From NCBI GenBank assembly GCA_007117785.1, contig SKFV01000116.1, forward strand, positions 1 to 23,956: a stretch of DNA of 23,956 nt. The letters run 5' to 3'. A program made the translations under genes and the position numbers. Below the pieces are notes generated by a model. The model was not told the origin of the DNA, made no database searches, and saw only the letters and a list, made by a program, of their open reading frames with translations. Of the stretch, positions 6,302 through 13,770 are shown piece by piece. Source of the stretch: Pseudomonas sp. (lineage in GTDB: Bacteria; Pseudomonadota; Gammaproteobacteria; Pseudomonadales; Pseudomonadaceae). Each line of letters begins with the position of its first letter. Position 1 is the stretch's first letter.

Positions 6302-7309
6302 CTACTGCGGTTCGATGGCACGAATATGACGGCCGACCGCCAGCCAGGCGCCGACCAGACCGAGCAGCATGGCGCCGGCGAGCAGCGTCAGGCCATCGCC
6401 AAAGGGCATCAGGCCGAGGCTGAAGTCACTGCTGTACAGGCTGGCCACTTCGCGCACGGTACGGTTGAGCCAGAACAGGCCGATGCTCAGCAGTATCCAG
6501 GCCAGCACCCCGGCAATCAGGCCGTAAAGCACGCCAATATAGAGGAAGGGCCGGCGCACAAAGGCATCGGTACCGCCCACCAGTTTGACCACCATGATCT
6601 CGTCACGCCGGCTTTCAATCGCCAGGCGGATGGTATTGGCGATGACCAGCAGCAGCGCCAGTATCAGCATCAGCGCCAGGCCGCCGATAAAGCGCTCCAG
6701 CATGCTCAGAATGGCCGCCAGGCGTTCGACCCAGAGCAGATCAATCTGCACCAGTTCGACACCGCCCAGTTGTTCAAGCTGGTCACGCAGGGGTTCCAGC
6801 GCCTCGGCACCGCCGGTCACACTGGTCGGGGTGACGACGATCACGTGCGGCAAGGGGTTGTAATCCAGTTGCTGCAGGGCATCACCCAGCCCGGAATGCT
6901 GCTGGAATTCGGCCAGCGCCAGGGTGCGGTCGAGCAGTTGCGTTTCGGCAACGCCGGGCAGGTCACCAATCTCTGCGGTCAGCGCAGCGGCTTCCTGCTC
7001 GTCCACGCCATCATCGAGAAACACGGACAACTGGGTCGAGCTTTGCCAGTCGATGCCCAGCTGGGTGACCTGGTTGATCAGTACCGACAGCCCCATGGGC
7101 AGGGCCAGGGCGATGGTGATCACCAGAATGGTCATGGCGCTGCTGAAGGGGTAACGGCGCAACTGGCTGCCGGCCTGCTGGGCGCTGTCACGGTGACTGG
7201 CAGCCCAGCTGCGCAGCGGGTGACGCCAGTTGCGTTCGGAACGGGCAGCGCCGCTGGCGCTCTTGCGCGGGGCGTCGCTGCGTTTCGGGGCTTTCTTGTC
7301 GGCGCTCAT
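6302..7309 (-). CDS. ftsX: Cell-division ABC transporter permease-like protein FtsX
   Basis: A 335-aa inner-membrane protein with a charged cytoplasmic N-terminus (about 1-50). The first membrane segment is at about 55-78, followed by a periplasmic domain (about 80-205) and three more membrane segments, giving the four-helix FtsX topology. With FtsE it acts at the septum and regulates peptidoglycan hydrolases through its periplasmic domain. The hallmark cytoplasmic stretch after the second helix is present (ANTIRLAIESRRDEIMVVKL). The start ATG overlaps the ftsE stop by four bases (ATGA), with GGGGAGGAGG just upstream, so the two are translationally coupled. It is slightly longer than the E. 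coli protein's core because of the basic N-terminal tail, which is common in Pseudomonas. Confidence 0.95.
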   Translation of the reverse strand: MSADKKAPKRSDAPRKSASGAARSERNWRHPLRSWAASHRDSAQQAGSQLRRYPFSSAMTILVITIALALPMGLSVLINQVTQLGIDWQSSTQLSVFLDDGVDEQEAAALTAEIGDLPGVAETQLLDRTLALAEFQQHSGLGDALQQLDYNPLPHVIVVTPTSVTGGAEALEPLRDQLEQLGGVELVQIDLLWVERLAAILSMLERFIGGLALMLILALLLVIANTIRLAIESRRDEIMVVKLVGGTDAFVRRPFLYIGVLYGLIAGVLAWILLSIGLFWLNRTVREVASLYSSDFSLGLMPFGDGLTLLAGAMLLGLVGAWLAVGRHIRAIEPQ

Positions 7310-7974
7310 GCCTCCTCCCCGTCAGTCACCAGATGGCCCTGGTCCAGCGTCAGCATGCGGTGGTCCAGTTGGGCGATCAGTGGCAAGTCGTGACTGGCAA
7401 TCAATACGGTCACGCCTACCCGGTTGAAGTCTTCAAACAGATTCATGATTTCCGCGGACAGCGCCGGGTCCAGGTTACCGGTCGGCTCATCGGCCAGCAG
7501 CAGGGCCGGCTTGTGCACCACGGCGCGGGCGATGCCGACGCGCTGCTGTTCACCACCGGAGAGGGCAATCGGGTAACTCTTTTCCTTGCTCAGCAGGCCG
7601 ACCTTATCCAGCGCGGCGCGCACCCTGCGGCCGACTTCATCGGCCGGGGTGCCGTTGATCACCAATGGCAGGGCGACGTTATCGAACACGGTGCGATCGA
7701 ACAGCAACTGGTGGTTCTGAAACACCACACCGATCTGTCGGCGCAGGTAGGGGATGTCATCACTGCCGAGGTCGCGCAGGTTCTGCCCGCCGATATGCAC
7801 CTGGCCGCTGCTCGGGCGCTCCATGCACATGATCAGCTTGAGCAGGGTGCTCTTGCCGGCGCCCGAGTGACCGGTGATAAACACCATCTCACCCCGGCGG
7901 ATATGAAAGCTCACCCCGTCCAGGCCCATATGGCCGTTGGGGTAGCGCTTGTCTACTTGCTCGAAACGAATCAT
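7306..7974 (-). CDS. ftsE: Cell-division ATP-binding protein FtsE
   Basis: A 222-aa cytoplasmic ABC ATPase that pairs with FtsX at the divisome. Walker A GHSGAGKST is at 35-43. The signature LSGGEQQR and the Walker B/D-loop run LLLADEPTGNLD follow, and the switch histidine lies in IASHD. The opening MIRFEQVDKRYPNG is typical of FtsE, as is the length. It starts three bases after the ftsY stop and overlaps ftsX by four bases, so ftsY-ftsE-ftsX form one operon. Only a short GAG precedes its ATG, suggesting translation coupled to ftsY. Confidence 0.97.
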   Translation of the reverse strand: MIRFEQVDKRYPNGHMGLDGVSFHIRRGEMVFITGHSGAGKSTLLKLIMCMERPSSGQVHIGGQNLRDLGSDDIPYLRRQIGVVFQNHQLLFDRTVFDNVALPLVINGTPADEVGRRVRAALDKVGLLSKEKSYPIALSGGEQQRVGIARAVVHKPALLLADEPTGNLDPALSAEIMNLFEDFNRVGVTVLIASHDLPLIAQLDHRMLTLDQGHLVTDGEEA

Positions 7975-7977
7975 CGC

Positions 7978-9174
7978 TTACTCGCGGCCAAACAGTGCCT
8001 TGACGAACTCGGGTGCGGTGAACGGGCGCAGATCATCAATCTGCTCACCGACACCAATGTAACGGATCGGCAAGCCAAACTGCTTGGCCAGGGCAAAGAT
8101 CACCCCGCCCTTGGCGGTACCGTCCAGCTTGGTCAGTACCAGGCCGGTCAGGTCGACGGCCTCGTTGAACAACTTGGTCTGGCTGATGGCGTTCTGGCCG
8201 GTGCCGGCATCCAGCACCAGCAGCACTTCGTGCGGGGCTTCTCCGTCCAGCTTGGCCATGACCCGTTTGACCTTCTTCAGCTCGTCCATCAGGTTGTCTT
8301 TGTTGTGCAGGCGGCCGGCGGTATCGGCGATCAGCACGTCCATGCCGCGCGATTTGGCTGCTTGCAGGCCATCAAAGACCACCGAGGCGGAATCAGCGCC
8401 GGTGTGCTGGGCAACCACCGGAATCTGGTTACGCTCGCCCCAGACCTGCAACTGCTCGACGGCAGCCGCGCGGAAGGTATCGCCGGCAGCCAGCATGACC
8501 TGCTTGCCTTCGCTTTGCAGACGTTTGGCCAGTTTGCCGATGGTGGTGGTTTTGCCGACGCCGTTCACGCCGACCACCAGAATCACATAGGGCTGCTTGC
8601 TGCTATCGACCTGCATGGGCTTGGCGACGTGGCTGAGCAGTTCTTCAAGCTCGCCTTGCAGTGCGCGGTAGAGCGCCTTGCGATCGGACAGTTCGCGGCG
8701 GCGCACCTTGCCCTGCAGGGATTCCATGATCAGCATGGTGGCCTCGATGCCGACATCGGCCATCAGCAGGCGGGTTTCCATCTCTTCCAGCAGTTCATCG
8801 TCGATGTCTTTCTCGCCGAGGAACAGGTTGGCCATGCCCTCGCCCAGATTGTTACTGGTCTTCGACAGCCCCTGCTTCATCCGCGCGAAGAAGCCCTTGG
8901 GTTCGCTGTCGGCGGGTTTTTCTGCGGCGGTCGGCTTGTCTTCAGCCAGACCGGAGAAGAGTTCGGAGGCTACCTGACGCGCAGCAGCGTCGCCGGCCGC
9001 GCGTTCGCTGGTGTCAGCGGGTGTGGTGCTGGTCGTTTGCTCGCCGGACTGATCAGGGGTGTCGTCGCCCTTTTTCTTGATCCAGCCAAACAGGCCTTTT
9101 TTCTCCTGCTTGCCGGCATCCTGCCCGTCCGCCGAGGTCTCAGGCGGTGTTGCTTTGTCTTTGGAACCAAACAT
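7978..9174 (-). CDS. ftsY: Signal recognition particle receptor FtsY
   Basis: A 398-aa SRP GTPase that docks SRP-ribosome complexes at the inner membrane. The N-terminal A domain (about 1-100) is acidic and threonine-rich, with two basic amphipathic patches (KGLFGWIKKK at 26-35 and KGFFARMKQGLSK at 93-105) that can contact membrane. The NG domain follows: P-loop GVNGVGKTT at 202-210, DTFRAAA at 232-238, DTAGR at 284-288 and TKLDGTAKGG at 348-357. It is the first gene of the ftsYEX operon and diverges from the M16 peptidase gene across 117 bases. The ribosome-binding site upstream of ATG 9174 is weak, and I could not identify a clear promoter. Confidence 0.97.
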   Translation of the reverse strand: MFGSKDKATPPETSADGQDAGKQEKKGLFGWIKKKGDDTPDQSGEQTTSTTPADTSERAAGDAAARQVASELFSGLAEDKPTAAEKPADSEPKGFFARMKQGLSKTSNNLGEGMANLFLGEKDIDDELLEEMETRLLMADVGIEATMLIMESLQGKVRRRELSDRKALYRALQGELEELLSHVAKPMQVDSSKQPYVILVVGVNGVGKTTTIGKLAKRLQSEGKQVMLAAGDTFRAAAVEQLQVWGERNQIPVVAQHTGADSASVVFDGLQAAKSRGMDVLIADTAGRLHNKDNLMDELKKVKRVMAKLDGEAPHEVLLVLDAGTGQNAISQTKLFNEAVDLTGLVLTKLDGTAKGGVIFALAKQFGLPIRYIGVGEQIDDLRPFTAPEFVKALFGRE

Positions 9175-9291
9175 GGATATTCACTATCTAGAGTATGGCG
9201 ATACGCTTTCACGGTCGCATTAAAGGATGAGTTATCCTACCCCACTTCCGCCTTTGGCGGTATGACCCTCGACTTAACGGGACGGCTTCAC

Positions 9292-10647
9292 ATGTGGCGC
9301 GCAAGTCTGACAATCTGTTTGCCTCTGCTGCTGTTGCTCGGCAGCAGCGCACTCCGGGCTGAGACCCCGAACAACACCCACGAGTTCACCTTGGATAACG
9401 GCCTCAAGGTCGTCGTGCGCGAAGATCAGCGCGCCCCGGTGGTGGTCTCCCAGCTCTGGTACCGCGTCGGCAGCAGTGACGAGCCGCCCGGGCTGACCGG
9501 CATCTCGCATGTGCTCGAACACATGATGTTCAAGGGCAGTGAGCGGGTGGCGCCCGGCCAGTCCTCACGCCTGCTGGGCGCCCTGGGTGCACAGGAAAAC
9601 GCCTTTACCGCCCGCGACTACACCGGCTATTACCAGTTGCTCAGCCGCGACCTGCTGCCAATTGCGCTGGAGCTGGAAGCCGAACGCATGCGTGGGCTGA
9701 CGCTGCCGCAAGAAGAGTTTCTGCCCGAGCTGGAAGTGATCAAGGAAGAGCGCCGCCTGCGTGTGGATGACAACCCGAATTCTCTGGCCTTCGAGCGCTT
9801 TCTGACCCAGGCCTATATGGCCAGCCCCTACAGCCAGCCGATCATTGGCTGGATGCACGATATCGAGCGCCTGACGGTCGACGACCTGCGTACCTGGTAT
9901 GACCTGCATTACCATCCGGGCAACGCCATTCTGGTACTGGCCGGGGATATTGATCTGGTCACTGCCAAGGAAATGGCGAACACGTATTTCGGCCCGATTC
10001 CCGCCGGGCCGTTGCCGACGCGCCGGCCGCCGCTGGAACTGCCGGTCGGGGGTGAGCGCAGCATTACCCAATACCTCAATGTGCAAATACCCACCCTGCT
10101 GATGGCCTATAACGTGCCCGGCCTGGTCACCGCTGAGGAAGACTGGGAAGCCTATGCCCTGCGCCTGCTGCGCGGCGTGCTGGATGCCGGCCACAGTGCA
10201 CGGCTGGCCAGCGAGCTGGAGCGTGGTAGCCGCATTGCCACCTCGGTCGGCGCCAGTTACGACGCCTTCAGCCGCGGCGATACCCTGTTCATGTTCAGCG
10301 GCCTGCCCAATCAGGCGCGGGATGTCGATCTGGACCAGTTGGAAGCCGGTATTCGTGAACAGATCGAACGCCTGCAGAACGAACCGCCCAGCGCCGCAGA
10401 ACTGGACCGTGTGCGCAATCAAGTGATCGCCCAGTTGGTCTTTGCCCAGGACAGCATCAGCGCGCAAGCGCGCCTGATCGGCCAACTGGAAAGTGTCGGC
10501 CTGCCCTGGACCCTGTTGGATGAAGATATCGAACGCTTGCAGGCCATTACCCCGGAACAGGTCAGCGAGGTGGCTCGACGTTATCTGCAACCCGAGCGCC
10601 TGACCCGTAGTCACGTATTACCCGCACACCTGAAGGAGGCTCGCTGA
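9292..10647 (+). CDS. M16 family zinc peptidase, catalytic subunit, exported
   Basis: A 451-aa pitrilysin-type metallopeptidase with signal peptide MWRASLTICLPLLLLLGSSA and probable cleavage after LRA (residue 23). The zinc motif HxxEH is HVLEH at 73-77, and the distal glutamate ligand lies in the ELEVIKEERR segment, so it should be catalytically active in the periplasm. I chose ATG 9292 because the signal peptide begins there. ATG 9262 is in frame and would add ten residues. The same frame stays open back to 7333, but that part is antisense to ftsY and ftsE and is not coding. The stop overlaps the next ATG by one base (TGATG). The next gene encodes a paralogue lacking the zinc site, so the two probably form an active/inactive pair. 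The substrate is unknown. Confidence 0.92.
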   Translation: MWRASLTICLPLLLLLGSSALRAETPNNTHEFTLDNGLKVVVREDQRAPVVVSQLWYRVGSSDEPPGLTGISHVLEHMMFKGSERVAPGQSSRLLGALGAQENAFTARDYTGYYQLLSRDLLPIALELEAERMRGLTLPQEEFLPELEVIKEERRLRVDDNPNSLAFERFLTQAYMASPYSQPIIGWMHDIERLTVDDLRTWYDLHYHPGNAILVLAGDIDLVTAKEMANTYFGPIPAGPLPTRRPPLELPVGGERSITQYLNVQIPTLLMAYNVPGLVTAEEDWEAYALRLLRGVLDAGHSARLASELERGSRIATSVGASYDAFSRGDTLFMFSGLPNQARDVDLDQLEAGIREQIERLQNEPPSAAELDRVRNQVIAQLVFAQDSISAQARLIGQLESVGLPWTLLDEDIERLQAITPEQVSEVARRYLQPERLTRSHVLPAHLKEAR

Positions 10648-12134
10648 TGTCTGCTAAACCCATGTCACCGGCGCGCTGGATTGGCGCCCTGGCCTTCCTT
10701 CTGGTGCTGGCCCTGCTGTTCTGGCGCGAGTCGGCAAAACTCGATTCGGCCGCACCCGCATCCAGCCCGCTGGAGGCCGAACCCATCAGCATGCTGGAGA
10801 TTCCCGGCCTGGATGCGACGGATCTGCCACCACTGCAGTCTCTGAAGATTCTGCTGGATGACCAGCCACTCCCCAGCCGTGAGCTGGACCTGCAGAGCTG
10901 GCACACCGATCAGGGCGGCCTGGTGTACTTTATGCCGGCGCCGGAATTGCCCATGTTTGACTTGCGCCTGGTGTTTGCTGCCGGCGCCAGCCGTGATGGC
11001 GAGCAACCCGGTATCGCCAGCCTGACCAGCAGCCTGATTGGCGAAGGCAGCGGTGAGCTGGATGCCGGTGCCATTGCCGCCGGCTTCGAGGATCTGGGTG
11101 CCCAGTTCGATAACAGCGCCCACCGCGATATGGCCACCACAAACCTGCGTAGCCTGAGTGATGCCGAGCAGCGTCAGGCGGCACTGGATCTGTTTATTCA
11201 GGTAGTGGCTGAGCCGAGCTTCCCTGAGGATGCCTTTGAACGCCGCCGCGAGCGCACCCTGGCTGGTCTGCAAATGCGCCTGCAGCGCCCATCCGCGCTG
11301 GCCAGCGAAGCCTTCTGGAGTGCGCTCTATACGGATCACCCCTACGGCCACCTGCCAGAGGGCAATGAAGACAGTCTGGCCGCACTGACGCCAGAAGCGC
11401 TGCACGCCTTTCATCAGCAGTTCTACAACGCCAGCAACCTGACCATTGCCCTGGTCGGTGATCTGAGCCGCGATGAAGCCGAACAGATTGCCCAGCAACT
11501 GGCCGATGCCCTGCCGCAAGGTAGTGCGGCCGACGAGCTGCCGGCGGTGCCCGAGGTGACTGGCGGTCATCAGCATATCGATTTCGACAGCCAGCAAACG
11601 CATATCCTGATCGGCCAGCACGGCATTACCCGGCATGACCCGGATTACGCCGCGCTCTATGTCGCCAATCAGATTCTGGGTGGATCGGGCTTCGGCTCTC
11701 GGCTGATGGAACAGATTCGTGAACAGCGTGGGCTGTCCTATTCGGTCAGCAGCAGCTTTATCCCGATGGCGGTCAACGGGCCTTTCATGATCAGCATTCA
11801 GACGCGCAGCGATCAGGCCAGCGACGCCCTCGAGGTGATCAACCAGACGCTGGATGAGTTTATTGCCGAAGGCCCCACTGAGGATGAGCTGGCCCGCGCC
11901 AAACGCCAGTTGCTCGGTCAGTTTGTGCTGGGCACCGCCAGCAACAGCGCGATTGTCGGCCAGCTGGCCGCCAACGGCTTCTATGGGCTGCCGGCGGACC
12001 AGTTGCAGCAACTGATCAGCGAGATCGAAGCGCTGAGCGCAGAGGATATTCGCGAGGTGCTGCAAAATCGCCTGCCCGCCGAACAACGCCTGACCATTAC
12101 CCTGGGCCCGCCCATTGATAAGGATGACGCATGA
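10647..12134 (+). CDS. M16 family peptidase-like protein, non-catalytic partner, membrane-anchored
   Basis: A 495-aa M16-fold protein with an N-terminal hydrophobic segment at about 11-26 (WIGALAFLLVLALLFW) that probably anchors it to the inner membrane, with the bulk in the periplasm. The position equivalent to the zinc motif reads SLTSSLIGEGSGE, with no HxxEH, so it should not bind zinc there. It keeps the C-terminal M16 substrate-binding signature GGSGFGSRLMEQIREQRGLS with the conserved Arg and Tyr, as in the inactive subunit of two-gene M16B pairs. AAGGAGG lies seven bases before the start, which overlaps the stop of the catalytic gene. The end overlaps rsmD by four bases, giving an operon. 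The substrate cannot be inferred. Confidence 0.9.
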   Translation: MSAKPMSPARWIGALAFLLVLALLFWRESAKLDSAAPASSPLEAEPISMLEIPGLDATDLPPLQSLKILLDDQPLPSRELDLQSWHTDQGGLVYFMPAPELPMFDLRLVFAAGASRDGEQPGIASLTSSLIGEGSGELDAGAIAAGFEDLGAQFDNSAHRDMATTNLRSLSDAEQRQAALDLFIQVVAEPSFPEDAFERRRERTLAGLQMRLQRPSALASEAFWSALYTDHPYGHLPEGNEDSLAALTPEALHAFHQQFYNASNLTIALVGDLSRDEAEQIAQQLADALPQGSAADELPAVPEVTGGHQHIDFDSQQTHILIGQHGITRHDPDYAALYVANQILGGSGFGSRLMEQIREQRGLSYSVSSSFIPMAVNGPFMISIQTRSDQASDALEVINQTLDEFIAEGPTEDELARAKRQLLGQFVLGTASNSAIVGQLAANGFYGLPADQLQQLISEIEALSAEDIREVLQNRLPAEQRLTITLGPPIDKDDA

Positions 12135-12718
12135 GTCGAAGACCCGGAGGCCCGAAGCCGGACCGCAGTCAGGTACGTATTATTGCCGGCGAATGGCGCA
12201 GCCGGCGCTTTGACTTTGTGGTGCAGCCCGGCCTGCGGCCAACCCCGGACCGCGTGCGTGAAACCCTGTTCAACTGGCTTAGCGGCCAGGTGGAAAATGC
12301 ACGCTGCCTGGATTTGTTTGCCGGCAGCGGCGCGCTGACGCTGGAAGCCCTGTCACGCGGCGCTGCCCATGTACTGACCTGCGACCTCAGCCGTGAGGTG
12401 GTCAGCACCCTGCGCGAGCACCTGCAAACGCTGAAATGTGATCGCGCCGAAGTGCGCCAGCAGGATGCCCTGAGCCTGATCGCCAACCCGCCAGCTGAAC
12501 CTTTCGAGCTGGTATTTCTTGACCCGCCCTTCCATCAGGATCTGTTGCTGCCGACCTGCCAGGCGCTGGAGGACAATGGCTGGCTGACCAGCCGCGCCTG
12601 GATTTACCTGGAAAGCGAACAAAGCCCGGCGCAACTGGCACTGCCCGCGAACTGGCACCTGCACCGGGAAAAACGCGCCGGCAAGGTCTGGTACAGCCTG
12701 TGGCAACGCCAGGCATGA
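12131..12718 (+). CDS. rsmD: 16S rRNA (guanine-966-N2)-methyltransferase RsmD
   Basis: A 195-aa cytosolic SAM-dependent methyltransferase that modifies G966 (E. coli numbering) of 16S rRNA. The N-terminal signature VRIIAGEWRSRRF (15-27) and the PTPDRVRETLFNWL stretch (38-50) are diagnostic. The SAM motif LDLFAGSG is at 60-67 and the catalytic motif DPPF at 131-134. Length is normal. The start overlaps the upstream M16 gene by four bases and its stop overlaps the following hydrolase start by four bases, so the genes from 9292 to 13701 form a tightly packed operon. Confidence 0.96.
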   Translation: MSRRPGGPKPDRSQVRIIAGEWRSRRFDFVVQPGLRPTPDRVRETLFNWLSGQVENARCLDLFAGSGALTLEALSRGAAHVLTCDLSREVVSTLREHLQTLKCDRAEVRQQDALSLIANPPAEPFELVFLDPPFHQDLLLPTCQALEDNGWLTSRAWIYLESEQSPAQLALPANWHLHREKRAGKVWYSLWQRQA

Positions 12719-13701
12719 GCCTGTTTCGCCCGTCGCGCTGGTTGCCCGGCGGGCACAGCCAGACCCTGTTCAGCCCGTTTTTCCGCCGCGCCCCCGTATT
12801 GCAACGCCAGCGCGAACGCCTGACCCTGAGTGATGGCGACTTTCTGGATCTGGACTGGTACGGCCCGGATAACCCCGATGCACCGCTGGTGATTCTGTTG
12901 CACGGCCTGACCGGCAGTTCCAATTCGCTGTATATCCTCGGCCAGCAAAAGGCGCTGGCGGCGCAGGGCTGGCCCAGCGTGGCGGTGAACTGGCGCGGCT
13001 GTTCCGGCGAGCCAAACCAGCGGGCGCGCAGCTACCATTCCGGCGCCAGCGAAGACCTCGCCGAGGTGGTGGATTACCTCAGCCAGCAAGAGCCCGAACG
13101 CACCCTGGCGGCCATCGGTTATTCGCTGGGCGGCAATGTGTTGCTCAAATACCTCGGCGAATGTGGCGCCGACTGTCGGCTGAGTGCAGCGGCGGCGGTG
13201 TCCGTGCCCTTTCGTCTAGACCAGTGCGCCGACCGCATCAGCCAAGGCTTTTCCCGCGTCTATCAGGCGCGCTTTCTGCGCGATCTGCTGGCCTATACGC
13301 GCAACAAGCAGCGACTGTTTGCGCATCAGGGTTTGCACGCGGAACACGCACGTCTTGAGGCGATTGGCTCGCTGGAAGGGATGGACAGCTTCTGGGATTT
13401 CGATCACCGCATTACCGCGCCACTGCATGGCTTTGCCAGTGCCGAGGATTACTACCGGCGCTGCAGCAGCCGCTATTTTCTGTCTGCCATCCGCGTACCC
13501 ACGCTGATCATTCAGGCGCTGGATGATCCCTTTGTGTTTCCACACAGCGTACCGGAACTGGCCGAACTGGCCCCCGGCACCCAGATGGAACTCTACCCCG
13601 GCGGCGGGCATGTCGGCTTTATCGAAGGCCCGCCCTGGCGGCCGCGCTATTATCTGGAGCGGCGCTTGCCGCAGTGGCTGGGCACCAAACTCAGCAGCTG
13701 A
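12715..13701 (+). CDS. yheT: YheT-type alpha/beta hydrolase
   Basis: A 328-aa cytosolic alpha/beta-fold hydrolase of the YheT/EMB8 family. The opening FRPSRWLPGGHSQTL is the family hallmark. The oxyanion segment HGLTG lies at 63-67 and the nucleophile is S137 in GYSLGG. The acid is expected in ALDDPF and the histidine in GGHVGF near the C-terminus, so the triad looks complete. The natural substrate of the family is unclear; some members act on lipid esters. I chose ATG 12715, whose ATGA overlaps the rsmD stop; a GTG at 12700 would add five residues. It is the last gene of the M16-M16-rsmD-yheT run, and I see no hairpin terminator in the 69 bases that follow. Confidence 0.92.
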   Translation: MSLFRPSRWLPGGHSQTLFSPFFRRAPVLQRQRERLTLSDGDFLDLDWYGPDNPDAPLVILLHGLTGSSNSLYILGQQKALAAQGWPSVAVNWRGCSGEPNQRARSYHSGASEDLAEVVDYLSQQEPERTLAAIGYSLGGNVLLKYLGECGADCRLSAAAAVSVPFRLDQCADRISQGFSRVYQARFLRDLLAYTRNKQRLFAHQGLHAEHARLEAIGSLEGMDSFWDFDHRITAPLHGFASAEDYYRRCSSRYFLSAIRVPTLIIQALDDPFVFPHSVPELAELAPGTQMELYPGGGHVGFIEGPPWRPRYYLERRLPQWLGTKLSS

Positions 13702-13713
13702 CTGGCCCCTCGG

Positions 13714-13742
13714 TGGTAAGGCCATACCGGCTTTTCTATACT
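13714..13742 (+). promoter_or_regulatory. Possible sigma-70 promoter for the EAL-domain gene
   Basis: TATACT at 13737-13742 matches the -10 box in five of six positions. The hexamer 17 bases upstream (TGGTAA, 13714-13719) is a poor -35. It would give a leader of about 22 bases before ATG 13771. Tentative. Confidence 0.27.
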
Positions 13743-13770
13743 GCAAGGGAATTTTCCACAGGACCGGCCT

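Noticed and set aside
6263..7393. A 376-codon plus-strand open frame rich in Gln and His
   Set aside because: It is antisense to ftsX; ftsX has the expected topology and operon overlaps.
7333..9291. A 653-codon open extension upstream of the M16 peptidase, suggesting a giant fusion protein
   Set aside because: It is antisense to ftsE and ftsY, has low-complexity His/Gln-rich content typical of GC-rich shadow frames, and the true signal peptide begins at 9292.
10665..12086. A 473-codon minus-strand open frame
   Set aside because: It is antisense to the second M16 gene and is a composition artefact.
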